From JBBSDP01 sp963754335 (GTDB lineage Bacteria > Planctomycetota > Phycisphaerae > Tepidisphaerales > Tepidisphaeraceae): a stretch of DNA of 64,000 nucleotides. The translations under genes and the position numbers were made by a program. Below are positions 35,123 through 44,757 of this stretch, in pieces. The number at the start of each line of letters is the position of its first letter. Positions within the stretch are counted from its first letter, which is position 1. The stretch spans positions 806,001 to 870,000 of the forward strand of contig CAVWFQ010000010.1 of assembly GCA_963754335.1 (NCBI GenBank), given 5' to 3'. A model generated the notes under the pieces. The model was given only the letters and a program-made list of their open reading frames with translations. It was not told where the DNA came from and did no database searches.

Positions 35123-36523
35123 TCAGCTCTTCTGCTGAATGACTATCGTGCTTTCGACCACCGGGCCCACCCCGGCTTCCGAAATCGTCAACACGTAAGT
35201 GCCTGCCGTTGCGATGTGAAGATCGTGAAATGCGAGGTGGCCTTTCTTTGCCCGGATCGACTTGGGTCCGTGCAGCTTCACGCCGGATCGACCGGCAATG
35301 GCGATGGTGAACTTCATCCGTTTCGCTGTCGCGGGTACTGTCGCCTGAATCGTGGCAATCCGAGCGCCGGCTGTTGCAGTCAACACCGGGACAGTAGTCG
35401 ACGGTAACACCGCGATAGATGGGGATGTCGCCATCGGAAGCGTCGTGCTGACCGCTGTCAGACTGTAGTTCCCGAATGTGCTGAGCCTGACGTTGTCGAA
35501 TGTCGCAACGCCGTTCACGGCGTTGACCGTGACCGTCCCGCCCAACGATCCACCGGCCGGGCCGGAATTGATCGATAGGGTGACCGGCGATTCGTATGTC
35601 GTGACTATGTTTCCCAGCGCATCAGTGACATCAACAATGATCGGCGAAAGGGCTTGGCCCGGAGTGCCAACAGTTGGAGGCAATGAGAAGGCAATCGCTG
35701 CCGGCACCTGCGCCACGGTGAACGCCAATGGCGGCGAGCTGCTGCCGGTAAAATCGGCATCGCCGCCGTAAACGGCGATGATCGTCTGCACGCCGGGCGC
35801 AAGACCGGAAGTGCTGAACGTCGCAACACCGTTGACCAGCGTGGCGGAACCGATCGTTCGGTCGAAGACCAGATCGCTCTCCGAGACCGGCCCGGATATT
35901 CGCGCCGGCGAGATCCGCGCCCGCTCCATGAATTCCACGGTTCCCGTGGGTGTACCGGCCGTGGAATTTACGGCGGCGGTAAAACTGACGATTTGCCCGT
36001 AAGTTGACGCGGTCGGAGCCGCGCTGAGTGTGACAGTCGTTTGTGCGGCGACCGTCAGCGGCAAGACCGCCGAGGTGCTGCCCGCGGCGGTAGAGCTGCC
36101 GCCGTAAACCGCGGAAATCGAATGCGGTCCGATTGCGAGGCTCGACGTGGTCAACGTCGCCGAGCCCGACACAAGATTTGCAGTGCCGAGCGTGTTCGAC
36201 CCGTCTTGGAAAGTAACGGTGCCAATTGCAGTTCCGATATCGGTTGTGACCCTGGCGGTGAGCACCACGCTTTGGCCCGATGTGGAATTGCTGGACGAAG
36301 CGGAAATGATGGTCGTAGACGGCGGCAAATCTGCCGCGGTGGCCAGATCGTGGATGTCCACCGGGTGATTGGCGGCGGCCAGCGGAGCATGGAAGCTTGT
36401 GACAGACGCCGAGAGCACAACACGATTTTCCAAACGCTCGATCGCGGCTCGCGCGTTTGGCCCTGATCTGGCCACGCCACCATCCAGTGAGCCGAACCAA
36501 TATCGAAAAAGCGGAAATGACAT
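35123..36523 (-). CDS. Secreted bacterial Ig-like repeat protein
   Basis: ATG at 36523 (MSFPLFRYWFGSLDGGVARS). Near residue 30 is AAIERLENRVVLSAS, the N-terminal LENR/LESR signature of planctomycete secreted proteins. Three to four Big_3-type Ig units follow: TSGQSVVLTARVTTDIGTAI, GTVTFQDGSNTLGTANLVSG, AVYGGSSTAAGS, TYGQIVSFTAAVNSTAGTPT, VYGGDADFTGSS. The C-terminal ~100 residues (KRMKFTIAIAGRSGVKLHGP) are a separate beta-domain. Probably a surface structural protein of about 466 residues. Plus-strand ORFs over it are shadows. Confidence 0.8.
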   Translation of the reverse strand: MSFPLFRYWFGSLDGGVARSGPNARAAIERLENRVVLSASVTSFHAPLAAANHPVDIHDLATAADLPPSTTIISASSSNSTSGQSVVLTARVTTDIGTAIGTVTFQDGSNTLGTANLVSGSATLTTSSLAIGPHSISAVYGGSSTAAGSTSAVLPLTVAAQTTVTLSAAPTASTYGQIVSFTAAVNSTAGTPTGTVEFMERARISPARISGPVSESDLVFDRTIGSATLVNGVATFSTSGLAPGVQTIIAVYGGDADFTGSSSPPLAFTVAQVPAAIAFSLPPTVGTPGQALSPIIVDVTDALGNIVTTYESPVTLSINSGPAGGSLGGTVTVNAVNGVATFDNVRLSTFGNYSLTAVSTTLPMATSPSIAVLPSTTVPVLTATAGARIATIQATVPATAKRMKFTIAIAGRSGVKLHGPKSIRAKKGHLAFHDLHIATAGTYVLTISEAGVGPVVESTIVIQQKS

Positions 36524-36755
36524 CCTTGTGCTCCGGCTTGATGGAACGCTACCGAGTCGCATCTCGCTTCAATACATCCGGGCGCAGATTAATAATACCG
36601 ACCGCGGCAGTGCGTTGGACAGACCGCCAACCATGTGAATTGGATCTTGCCAAGAGCGGCGCGACAAAACTTTACGTATCCGCGGGGAGTTCAACAGGGA
36701 CGCGACGGCGCAGCTCACCTTGACGATTTGCGGCGCGATGGATATTCACTCTACT

Positions 36756-37175
36756 TCATATTGCCGGGTGCCTGCGTGATCGGGTGAGCCTGGTGCTCGA
36801 CTCGGGCATGCGATAGGTGCGGTTAGGACGAATCATTCCGACACTATCGAGCTGAGCGAGCTTTGTGAGCTCGGCCGCCGTTACATTGGCAACAAACGCT
36901 TCGGCTGCGGGCAGACGAACGATCGGATCCGGTAGCTCCAGCAACTTCAAGTTCTTTTCCAGCAAGTCCATCACCTTTTCTGTTTCCGCGTTTCCGCGCT
37001 CAACTGAGCCAAATTCTTGTGTTCCCCGCGCTTGCCCAATGCCTTGAAAGGGCACCTCGATGATCACGGGAACCCGCTCCATCTCGTTCGCGCGAGCGGC
37101 AAATTCCCTAAGCAACAGATCTGGTATTTTCTTAAGGCTTTCCATCGTCCAATGCCGTGAACACAATTGTAGCAT
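36756..37175 (-). CDS. Stand-alone subtilase-prodomain-like protein
   Basis: Start assigned at 37175 (MLQLCSRHWTMESLKKIPDL), with 37145 as an alternative. It begins 25 bp after the S8 protease stop. The core (VPVIIEVPFQG ... VMDLLEKNLKLLELPDPIVR ... NVTAAELTKLAQLDSVGMIR then PNRTYRMP) repeats the order of the protease's own N-terminal prodomain (FSVIVQMESKEKLTEYLEAI ... VTKDELKTLRSEVSNVSAVY then PNRTVRIP). Inhibitor-I9-type prodomains fold and inhibit subtilases. A trans-acting inhibitor or chaperone for the neighbouring enzyme is therefore inferred. About 139 residues; no signal peptide is seen. Confidence 0.65.
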   Translation of the reverse strand: MLQLCSRHWTMESLKKIPDLLLREFAARANEMERVPVIIEVPFQGIGQARGTQEFGSVERGNAETEKVMDLLEKNLKLLELPDPIVRLPAAEAFVANVTAAELTKLAQLDSVGMIRPNRTYRMPESSTRLTRSRRHPAI

Positions 37176-37200
37176 TCCCGCCTGGGCTTGGCGCGGACCA

Positions 37201-38751
37201 TTATGACCAATACCCCTCGGCTTTGGCATATCCCATTGCGCGAAGGACATCGACTCTGCCATATCCGTATCGGTGATCTTGCCCTGCTTCCCCCAATTCT
37301 CTTACCGTGGATGTCAAGGCCGTCTGGAGCACATGAACCCGATTCAGGCCGACGAGTTCCCGGATCGTGCACGGCTTGCTCAACATCAGCGCCATCGCCC
37401 CGGCGACGTGTGGAGTGGCCATCGAGGTGCCGTTCCAAGCTTCCCACTTGCCACCTGGAACGGAGCTATAAATCTCCACCCCAGGCGCAGTGAGCTCCGG
37501 CTTGGAGTAAACAACTGGAAGAAACTTTGCATCAATATATTGCGACTTTTCGATAATTTGCGTTCGGCCACCACTGAAACCGGCGGGACGGTCGTCGCCG
37601 TCAGTCGCACCGACAGTGAATGCAAAGTAGTCATTTCCTGGTGAGCCGGTCGTTTGAGAACCGTCGTTCCCGACGGAAACAACAACCGGAATGCCAAGAC
37701 GGTTGGCATTGATGATTGTCCTCGTATAGGTGTCCAGCACGTCCGCCGATAATCGCAATCCGCCCAAGGACATGCTGATCACGTCAGCTTTGTTTGTAAT
37801 GGCCCACTGCAGGCCGCCCAGGATCTGCGCGTCCGTCCCAAAGCCGTTTTTGAGGACCTGCGCGGAAAGTATATGTGCGTCGGGAGCCATGCCGATCCAT
37901 CGACCACTCTTATCTCCGCCGACTACAACTCCGGCACAGTGGGTGCCATGGCCGCCGGAATCATTCGCATCTTTAATGTCCTCCGTTGCCAAGTTGCCGT
38001 TATGATCGAATTCCGCGAAGCCGGCGAGCTTGTTTGCGAGATCCGGATGCGAAGGATCGAAGCCGGTGTCTAAAATTGCGACCTTGACACCGCTCCCGCG
38101 TGTCTCGAACGCGCCCCAGCATGCCATTGCGCCCGTTCGGGAAAGTCCCCAAGTGTATGCCTTATTGTCTTCGACGATGTGGGGGAGGCCCTGCGCTTTA
38201 GAAATCGGCGGAATACGAACGGTTCGATTCGGGTAAACCGCTGACACATTGCTGACTTCGCTCCTCAGTGTCTTCAATTCATCCTTGGTGACCTTCAGAA
38301 TGGCGCTCGCGGATGTCCAGAAATGTACCGGCTTGGATTCGGTCCCTTTGCCGGTTCCAGATGACGACGTGCTTTTCTCCACGAGCGAGCGGACCAGTGG
38401 CGACTGAAACAATGGTTGCAGCGCATCGAGGCCTAACTGTTTCAACATCGCTGCGGCGACTACGTCGAGCATGAGAAAAGCAATCAGCGATTTCGCAGAT
38501 GAAGTCGCGTCCGCTGAAAACCGCTTCTGTCCGCTCGGCGTCAGGCCGCCTTTCCTTGATAAATCTGATTTTTTCGGGATTGCCATGTCACGAGCTGATA
38601 CCATTGATCTACGCTGGCTCATCGCCTCGCTGATTGCTTCAAGATATTCCGTTAGCTTTTCCTTGCTTTCCATTTGCACGATCACGCTGAACCGGTCCGT
38701 ATCCGCTTCGTCGGCAATCTTCTCGATTTGTTCATCGATATTTGAAGACAT
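37201..38751 (-). CDS. S8 family subtilisin-like serine protease
   Basis: ATG at 38751 has AGGAG nine bases upstream. Residues 1-190 form an N-terminal prodomain-like region (FSVIVQMESKEK, VTKDELKTL, YPNRTVRIP) without a clear signal peptide. The catalytic domain has Asp in VAILDTGFDPSHPDL, His in SGGHGTHCAGVVVGG, Asn of the oxyanion hole in VVSVGNDGSQ, and Ser in NGTSMATPHVAGAMALM, so the triad is complete. About 516 residues. The apparent lack of export signal suggests an intracellular or unconventionally sorted protease. Paired with a prodomain-like gene just downstream in the same operon. Confidence 0.9.
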   Translation of the reverse strand: MSSNIDEQIEKIADEADTDRFSVIVQMESKEKLTEYLEAISEAMSQRRSMVSARDMAIPKKSDLSRKGGLTPSGQKRFSADATSSAKSLIAFLMLDVVAAAMLKQLGLDALQPLFQSPLVRSLVEKSTSSSGTGKGTESKPVHFWTSASAILKVTKDELKTLRSEVSNVSAVYPNRTVRIPPISKAQGLPHIVEDNKAYTWGLSRTGAMACWGAFETRGSGVKVAILDTGFDPSHPDLANKLAGFAEFDHNGNLATEDIKDANDSGGHGTHCAGVVVGGDKSGRWIGMAPDAHILSAQVLKNGFGTDAQILGGLQWAITNKADVISMSLGGLRLSADVLDTYTRTIINANRLGIPVVVSVGNDGSQTTGSPGNDYFAFTVGATDGDDRPAGFSGGRTQIIEKSQYIDAKFLPVVYSKPELTAPGVEIYSSVPGGKWEAWNGTSMATPHVAGAMALMLSKPCTIRELVGLNRVHVLQTALTSTVRELGEAGQDHRYGYGRVDVLRAMGYAKAEGYWS

Positions 38752-38953
38752 GAAGCTCTCCTGTAAGTAAATTTATAGCAGTCAGGCAAAACGCTGGTTT
38801 GAGACGATCGAGATGATAAAGCTCTCGGATTTCTTCAAAGTCCCCCACTTAATGGCGGCGAACTGTTAAGTTCCGTTCGGCCTGGCAGGAAGATACATCA
38901 ACTCGCGAGGGAGAGTCAAAAAAGCTTATAGCGATTGTCTTCCGCGAAGGCGG

Positions 38954-39589
38954 CTATTTTTCGGGCTTGTTTTCTTCCAACGTTGCGGTGAAATCGCCGC
39001 TGACCGGGGTGATCGCCCCCAGTTCCGATTTGTTCGCCGCGTCATAGGCCAGGAATTGGCCGGCGATGCGGATGCGCAGGTCGGTCCCGTTTCGGTCGAT
39101 CTTCACGAGCACATCCTGCGGCTCGAGGTGGTATCGAAGTCCCTGAAGGAAAAAGCCGTATTTCGAGTTCTCGGTTCGGTCGCTGCTCTCCGCCTTGAAG
39201 CGCCATTCGGCGCCGTCCAGTGAGCCGGGCTTGCCGGCGTTTTTCAGCGGCATCAGAAGGTAGAAACTGTTACCGCTGTAGTCGTTGTTGATCGCGGTCG
39301 GCGGATCGACGCTATACAGAAGCGCGGTCATCCCCTGATCGTCGGTGGTCACCTTGAGACGGGCCTGCGGGAAATCGACATATCGTTGATCGATCGTGAT
39401 CAGAGTCCCCACCGGTTCCGTAGCGGCCGGCTGGGTCGCGGGCGCAGCCGCTGCGGATCCGATGGCCGGAGCGGTCGTCGGCGGTGCGATCGCAACAGGA
39501 GAAGGCGCAACGGTTGGCTTGGCCTGTTCGCGCTCGCAACCTGCGCTGATCGCCAGCGCAGAAAGGATAAGAACGGTCCAACGCTTCAT
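38954..39589 (-). CDS. Lipoprotein of unknown function
   Basis: ATG at 39589 starts MKRWTVLILSALAISAGC, a signal peptide with lipobox ISAGC, so Lgt/LspA processing is expected. A Pro/Ala/Thr-rich linker (PSPVAIAPPTTAPAIGSAA) leads to a beta-rich domain (VGTLITIDQRYVDFPQARLK, YSGNSFYLLMPLKNAGK, VKIDRNGTDLRIRIAG). About 211 residues, intact. It is divergent from the zinc-ribbon gene at 39679. No named family is recognised. Confidence 0.8.
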   Translation of the reverse strand: MKRWTVLILSALAISAGCEREQAKPTVAPSPVAIAPPTTAPAIGSAAAAPATQPAATEPVGTLITIDQRYVDFPQARLKVTTDDQGMTALLYSVDPPTAINNDYSGNSFYLLMPLKNAGKPGSLDGAEWRFKAESSDRTENSKYGFFLQGLRYHLEPQDVLVKIDRNGTDLRIRIAGQFLAYDAANKSELGAITPVSGDFTATLEENKPEK

Positions 39590-39678
39590 TGGTTCACCTC
39601 GAAATCAGCAACCGCCGTTGCCCATCATATCAACTCGCCTGAGTGTCATTCCAGTGGCTTGGAGTATATCATAGGACG

Positions 39679-40410
39679 ATGTCAAGCGTGCGCGCCAGCA
39701 TTCCTTCTGAATCCGACCTGCTTTGCGAGGGGTGCGGCTACGTCCTGAACGGCTTACCCCCCGGAACGCGCTGCCCGGAGTGCGGAAAACCGGGGGAAGA
39801 GAGTGCCGGAAGCCTTCGGGTGGCCCCTTTATGGGAGTCCGAAACGCAATCATTTGCTTCCGGCAGATTTCTTCGAACGGGGTGGGATGTCATCATTCAC
39901 CCGATTCGTTTTTATAAAACCCTGGCCACTCGCCGGACGCGGCAGTCGTCATCGCGCTTTGCGCAGGCGAGTTGTGCACTCTCTTCCCTCCTTTTCGGCG
40001 CAGCAGCCTGTGTTCACTTGAATTGGTACCTGGACCTGGCCCGCGTCGATTTTCAGGTGGGGATCGGCGGATGGCTGCTCCTCACCGTCGCGACCTATCT
40101 GTTTCTGGTCGGCACGATCCGCCTTGCGGCGTGGCTCACACATTGGGAAGCGAGCTATCGCGGATATCGTCTGCCGCTTTCGGTTGTTCGACGCGGACTC
40201 GATTATCACACGGCCCATTATCTCCCCGTTGCGATTCTGACGACCGCGACCGTAATTGGCCATGACATCCTGCTGCGTCGCCATCTGATTTCGATTCTTT
40301 CTGATCCGGCCTATCTGTACACCCTCAGCGCCGAGGTTTTGATTTCGGCCTTTTATCTCTTTGAGACCTATTGGGTGGGGATGCGCAACATGCTTTACGC
40401 AAACGCGTAA
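39679..40410 (+). CDS. Zinc-ribbon membrane protein
   Basis: ATG at 39679 (MSSVRASIPSESDLLCEGCG). An N-terminal zinc ribbon CEGCGYVLNGLPPGTRCPEC (two CxxC pairs) is followed by four or so membrane helices (SSLLFGAAACVHLNWYL, GGWLLLTVATYLFLVGTIRL, LPVAILTTATVIGHDILL, LSAEVLISAFYLFETYW). This zinc-ribbon plus membrane layout is frequent in planctomycetes; function is unknown. About 243 residues, intact. Confidence 0.75.
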   Translation: MSSVRASIPSESDLLCEGCGYVLNGLPPGTRCPECGKPGEESAGSLRVAPLWESETQSFASGRFLRTGWDVIIHPIRFYKTLATRRTRQSSSRFAQASCALSSLLFGAAACVHLNWYLDLARVDFQVGIGGWLLLTVATYLFLVGTIRLAAWLTHWEASYRGYRLPLSVVRRGLDYHTAHYLPVAILTTATVIGHDILLRRHLISILSDPAYLYTLSAEVLISAFYLFETYWVGMRNMLYANA

Positions 40411-40452
40411 ATGACGGTCACGCTCAAGTAGGGTGGGCTGGGCCCACCGCTT

Positions 40453-41850
40453 TCATTGCGGCCCGAAAGCCACGCCGATTTCGTACCACCCATCGGGGGC
40501 CGCCCGGCAACGCATGACGACGGTTTGATAGGCCTGCTGCACGTGCGTTCCGCGCGGCGGACGCAAATGCAGGTTCACCTCGTCGCCGGGCTCAAGGGCG
40601 ATCGGCGCCAGAAGGCCGAACCCGCTGCGCGACAGGTTGTGAATGACTGCGCCGATTGTGCGCATTTCCCGTCCCGGCACGTTGGTGAGCCGCGCCGGAC
40701 AGTTGAATTCATATCGAGGGAATCGCCGCCGGTTTGAACCATCGCCGGCGATTTCCTTCAAAGAGGCGACGCCTCTGTCCACGGTGCGAACCAGGTCAGC
40801 CCAGGTCTCTACCACGCGGCTGTCGTATTTGGCCGGTGTGTCGCCGAAAATCAGTTCCATCGCTTTCGTCACGGAGGTGGCGCGCATCTTGAAAGGACGT
40901 AGCGACGTTAACGCGTCGAACGAATCAACCACCGCGCAAATCCGAGCCGGGAGCTCGATTTGTTCCCCTTTGAGACCGAAGGGATATCCGCTCCCATCCA
41001 GCCGCTCATGATGACCGAGTGTCACTGCGATCATCGTGGCGTCGGTGATTCCGCTATCTTTCAGATAGGCCTGGCCGAGTTCCGGATGCTGCCGAACGGT
41101 GCGCCATTCGTCTGCGGTCAGGGCCGTTTTCTTGTTCAGTATCCGGCTGGGGATGCGGACTTTTCCGATGTCGTGCAAGATGCCGGCCCGACAATAGGTC
41201 GCCAGTTTTTCCTCATCGCGTTCCCCCAGCGCGTAAGCCAGTGAGACCATCCAGGTCGCCACGTTCACCAAGTGCGTCGCCGTATAAAAATCGTGGTGCG
41301 ATGCGGCAAAGAGATGCGAGAAGGCCATCGGGTCTTCCAGCACCAGTGAGGTCACCGCTTTGGAGACGATTCCGAGCCGCTCGCCATGTTGATTGAGACT
41401 CGGCTCCGAAAGCAACTCGTTCACCAGTTCGATGCTGGTTTCGTAGATGATCTCCGATTTCACCGACGCAGAGATCTTCGGATCGTGGACGATCTGCAGA
41501 ATGAGCGATTCGGTCTGGCGACGAAAACGCTCGTGATACGAAACGGGGATATAGATGAATCGCACCCCATGCTCGATCAGGCGCTGGCGATGTTCGGCGT
41601 CGAAGCAGGCGTGTTCCGCACAATAGAGAATGAACGAGACGCTCCCCTTGGGCGCGTCCTTACCAACCATTGCGCTCGATCGGAGAAAGATCGGGATCCC
41701 ATCGAATGCGCCAACAGGCGCATGGGTCAGGCAGATGGGGAGCAGCCCGGCCCGCGCCGAGACCGCCGAGTCTCCGCCGAGAACAAATCCCAATTCCGGC
41801 ATTCCCGCGCGCGAATTCGACCGTGGTCCCCGCATTTGACGCGCCGACAT
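40453..41850 (-). CDS. HD-GYP cyclic-di-GMP phosphodiesterase with PilZ domain
   Basis: ATG at 41850. The N-terminal ~150 residues (HGVRFIYIPVSYHERFRRQT) are unassigned. The HD-GYP domain (about 150-340) has GILHDIGKVRIPSRILNKK, EWRTVRQHPELGQAYLK, LGHHERLDGSGYPFGLKG and VVDSFDALTSLRPFK: the metal ligands and GYP motif are all present, so c-di-GMP hydrolysis is expected. A C-terminal PilZ c-di-GMP receptor domain (RRRFPRYEFNCPARL, NLSRSGFGLL) may regulate it. About 465 residues. It lies near a GGDEF protein (42808-45151) on the same strand. Confidence 0.9.
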   Translation of the reverse strand: MSARQMRGPRSNSRAGMPELGFVLGGDSAVSARAGLLPICLTHAPVGAFDGIPIFLRSSAMVGKDAPKGSVSFILYCAEHACFDAEHRQRLIEHGVRFIYIPVSYHERFRRQTESLILQIVHDPKISASVKSEIIYETSIELVNELLSEPSLNQHGERLGIVSKAVTSLVLEDPMAFSHLFAASHHDFYTATHLVNVATWMVSLAYALGERDEEKLATYCRAGILHDIGKVRIPSRILNKKTALTADEWRTVRQHPELGQAYLKDSGITDATMIAVTLGHHERLDGSGYPFGLKGEQIELPARICAVVDSFDALTSLRPFKMRATSVTKAMELIFGDTPAKYDSRVVETWADLVRTVDRGVASLKEIAGDGSNRRRFPRYEFNCPARLTNVPGREMRTIGAVIHNLSRSGFGLLAPIALEPGDEVNLHLRPPRGTHVQQAYQTVVMRCRAAPDGWYEIGVAFGPQ

Positions 41851-41892
41851 AATCACTGCGTTACAGATCGGTTAAATTGGAGGGATTCTAAA

Positions 41893-42675
41893 TCAGGATT
41901 CGTCCGCCAGGTCCGGATTCGATGGGACCGATCCCAAAATTCGTCGAAACAGCAGTCCCAAGATAATCAGCACTATTCCACCGACGATACGGCCGACAGC
42001 CGCTCTGTGCAGAAGATCGGGACTGATGTGGCGTGGGCCGCTGAAGAAACCCACAACGAGAAGCACCATCAGAACAGCAATGGCCCAGATGAGCGAGCGG
42101 CGATCGCCGGCGAATGCGACGAGCAGTACCGGAACGGCATAGAGCGTGCTGGGATTGATATAAGCCGGAAGAAAAAAATCGAAACCCGCGACGAGGGTGA
42201 CAAAGATCAATGCAACGGCCAGCACACCAAGGGATAATGTTGCGTCGATGTCGTCATTCGATCGAATGCTCCCGTAAGAGCGCCTCGGACGACGAAAGTC
42301 ATGCAGCAAAGCGGTGATAATACAGAGACCCCCAACCAAAAGTGCGCGGTTGATGATCCCAATATAGACGAGCCACCAATCGATATGAAGCGTGAAATGC
42401 TTCAGGAATGGCGTTGCCATCGCGAGAGCGGAGAGAAAGCAAGTCAGCGGCCAGAGACTTCGGCGGGGCGCCATCCAGGCAGCGGCGGCGAGGAGGAGGT
42501 AATTGATCGGGGACAGGTTGATTCTAACGAAAACGTCAACCACGAAAATGAGAATGGCAATAGCCAAAATCGGCCGGAGGTCGATCCGAAACTCTGTCTG
42601 CGGGGCATTTTCGAGGATGGGCATCCGGTTACCGGAAAATCTGGAAGACGAAGCAGGCTCTACCTTCAAAGGCAT
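41893..42675 (-). CDS. MASE-like polytopic membrane protein
   Basis: The likely start is 42675 (MPLKVEPASSSRFSGNRMPI) or 42624. Seven or so hydrophobic segments follow (ILAIAILIFVVDVFVRINL, YLLLAAAAWMAPRRSLW, NRALLVGGLCIITALLHDF, LGVLAVALIFVTLVAGFDFF, YAVPVLLVAFAGDRRSLIWA, VLMVLLVVGFFSG, IVGGIVLIILGLLFR), ending without an attached catalytic domain. Such membrane sensory modules usually precede GGDEF or kinase domains. Here it stands alone just downstream of a GGDEF gene. Function inferred only from topology. Confidence 0.6.
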   Translation of the reverse strand: MPLKVEPASSSRFSGNRMPILENAPQTEFRIDLRPILAIAILIFVVDVFVRINLSPINYLLLAAAAWMAPRRSLWPLTCFLSALAMATPFLKHFTLHIDWWLVYIGIINRALLVGGLCIITALLHDFRRPRRSYGSIRSNDDIDATLSLGVLAVALIFVTLVAGFDFFLPAYINPSTLYAVPVLLVAFAGDRRSLIWAIAVLMVLLVVGFFSGPRHISPDLLHRAAVGRIVGGIVLIILGLLFRRILGSVPSNPDLADES

Positions 42676-42807
42676 GGCGCAGTCGCACGATGGTCGAAGA
42701 TTACATTCCGATGAAATTCGCGTCAACGCGCGAAGCGACAACCCCCCAGATCGGACGGTGGTTTCGTATTTCGCCGCGCAACCCATTCCTGCCATCAGAA
42801 GGGATTT

Positions 42808-44757
42808 TCAAAAAGCGAAACCGTTTCTGCCGCGCTCCTTCACTCGATACAGCGCCTCATCTGCCTTCTTGAGCACCAATAATGGATCCGCTTCGTCGGC
42901 GCGAAAGATGGCGATACCGATGCTGACGGTGGCCTGAATTGAAATGCCGCCGACTTCGAACGGATCGCGCATTGCGGCGATCAGTTTCTCTGCGACGATT
43001 TCAGCCTCCGCCGGTTGCTTCAAACCCGGCAACACGACGGCAAACTCATCGCCACCCAGCCGCGCCATCGTATCCGATTCGCGGAGCCGGGATCGCAGGC
43101 GCCCAGCGAACTGTTGCAGCAATTGATCCCCGGCATCATGTCCGAACGTATCGTTGATCGACTTGAATCGGTCGATGTCCAGCAGCATCACCGCGACCAT
43201 CTCGTTACGCCGCTGAGCCAGCAGCACCGCCTGTTCGAAGCGGTCATTGAACATGATCCGATTGGCCAGACCCGTAAGAGGGTCGTGCCGGACCAGGTGT
43301 CTTAATTCCCGCCGCGCGTGGTGGTGTTCGACGCAGATCGCAGCCAGTTTCGCGGTCATATCCATCGTCTGAAGATCGGATCCGGCCGGGCTCTGGTTTG
43401 CGTGCCCAAAAACCGCGAGCAGACCCAAATCGTTGCTTGCAGCGCCTTTGATGGGCATTGCCCAGCATGTGTCGATTTCAGCTCCGTCGCCAATCATTCG
43501 AAGATTTGCCCAGAGCGCGTGCTGCGCGATCGATGTAACGCCGCAGCAGTCCGGCGATTCCCAGGCGTTGGCGCAGAGGTCTCGAATCAGAGTTATTCCC
43601 TGGTTCTGCATGGCCGACACCCACGGAGGTAAAAGTCCTGCGGCATGCACCAGCACATTCTCGTCCTCAATGACCAGCAGTGCCGCGGATCGCCCATGAA
43701 TTTGCAATTCGACGGCCTGGGCCAATTTTCCCAGCACCTCCGGCAACGGCATATCGCGCGCAACCATCTCCAGCACCTGCCGGCGGTCACGCTCGAGCCT
43801 TTCGGCCCGCTTTCGGTCGGTGATGTCGTGAATGGCGGAAACGCAGCGCCCCGGCCGGCCGTTGGGGCCTAGCAGCGTCGTCGAGTTCAGCATTGCCCAA
43901 ACGATCCGGCCATCCTTGTGCAGGTAGCGTTTTTCGACGCTGTGATTGACCAATTGCCCGCGACGCATCTGCTCGAACGCGCCGCCCATCACCGGCAAAT
44001 CTTCGGGATGCGTGATCTCCGCGGCGGTCTTCGCGAGTAATTCGTCCATCGTGTATCCAAGCATCCCGCAAAGCTTGCTGTTGACACGCAGGATCCGCCC
44101 GGATTGCAGGTCTACCTGCGCCTTTCCCACATCGGCGGCCTCGAAAGTCACCCGGTATTCCTCGACGCTGGCGCGCAGCGCATCTTCCGTGCGCTTCCCA
44201 TTGGTCACATCCTGAATCTGCGAGATGAAATGAAGCGGCTGGCCCTGGGCGTCCCGGACCAGCGAGACGCTCAACAATGCCCAAACGAGCTGTCCGTCAC
44301 TTCGGATGTATCGTTTGATCATCTGATAGTCGACGATTTTTCCTTTGAGCAGCCGGTCAACCTGAGCGAGATCCGATTCCAGATCGGCAGGATGGGTGAT
44401 TGACTGGAAATCGCGGGCCAGCAGTTGCTCTTCTGAATATCCAAGAATCTGGCACACCGACCGATTGACCTGGAGCCACCGCCCTTCGATTCCGACCAGC
44501 GCCATTCCGATGGCGGCATGGTCGAATGCGCTGCGAAATCGCGCCTCGCTATTGCTTAACGCCGTCAGCGCTTTGGTCCGTTCGACGAGGAGCGCCTTCT
44601 TGACGGCAAATTCGTGCGCATGCGCCAGCGCTGCTGCGACCAGCCCGGCCATCAGCCGCAATGCCGCGATATGACGCGGGCGGAACGCTGCGCCGCCTGC
44701 CAGCACTGACATTGAGTACGCCGACCGGCTCTTCACCGCGAAACAAGGGCACTGCAA
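42808..44757 (-). CDS. PAS-PAS-GAF-GGDEF diguanylate cyclase (main part)
   Basis: Useful sequence starts near 44700 (VLAGGAAFRPRHIAALRLMA), where the frame of the upstream GAF piece shifts in. Domains: two PAS domains (SEARFRSAFDHAAIGMALVG and EYRVTFEAADVGKAQVDLQS, each with a PAC-like tail), a GAF domain (LGKLAQAVELQIHGRSAALL), then GGDEF with HDPLTGLANRIMFNDRF, LLDIDRFKSINDTFGHDAGD and an intact MARLGGDEFAVVL active-site loop. The product makes c-di-GMP from two GTP. Joined to the upstream piece the protein is about 781 residues, GAF-PAS-PAS-GAF-GGDEF. Confidence 0.9.
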   Translation of the reverse strand: MQCPCFAVKSRSAYSMSVLAGGAAFRPRHIAALRLMAGLVAAALAHAHEFAVKKALLVERTKALTALSNSEARFRSAFDHAAIGMALVGIEGRWLQVNRSVCQILGYSEEQLLARDFQSITHPADLESDLAQVDRLLKGKIVDYQMIKRYIRSDGQLVWALLSVSLVRDAQGQPLHFISQIQDVTNGKRTEDALRASVEEYRVTFEAADVGKAQVDLQSGRILRVNSKLCGMLGYTMDELLAKTAAEITHPEDLPVMGGAFEQMRRGQLVNHSVEKRYLHKDGRIVWAMLNSTTLLGPNGRPGRCVSAIHDITDRKRAERLERDRRQVLEMVARDMPLPEVLGKLAQAVELQIHGRSAALLVIEDENVLVHAAGLLPPWVSAMQNQGITLIRDLCANAWESPDCCGVTSIAQHALWANLRMIGDGAEIDTCWAMPIKGAASNDLGLLAVFGHANQSPAGSDLQTMDMTAKLAAICVEHHHARRELRHLVRHDPLTGLANRIMFNDRFEQAVLLAQRRNEMVAVMLLDIDRFKSINDTFGHDAGDQLLQQFAGRLRSRLRESDTMARLGGDEFAVVLPGLKQPAEAEIVAEKLIAAMRDPFEVGGISIQATVSIGIAIFRADEADPLLVLKKADEALYRVKERGRNGFAF

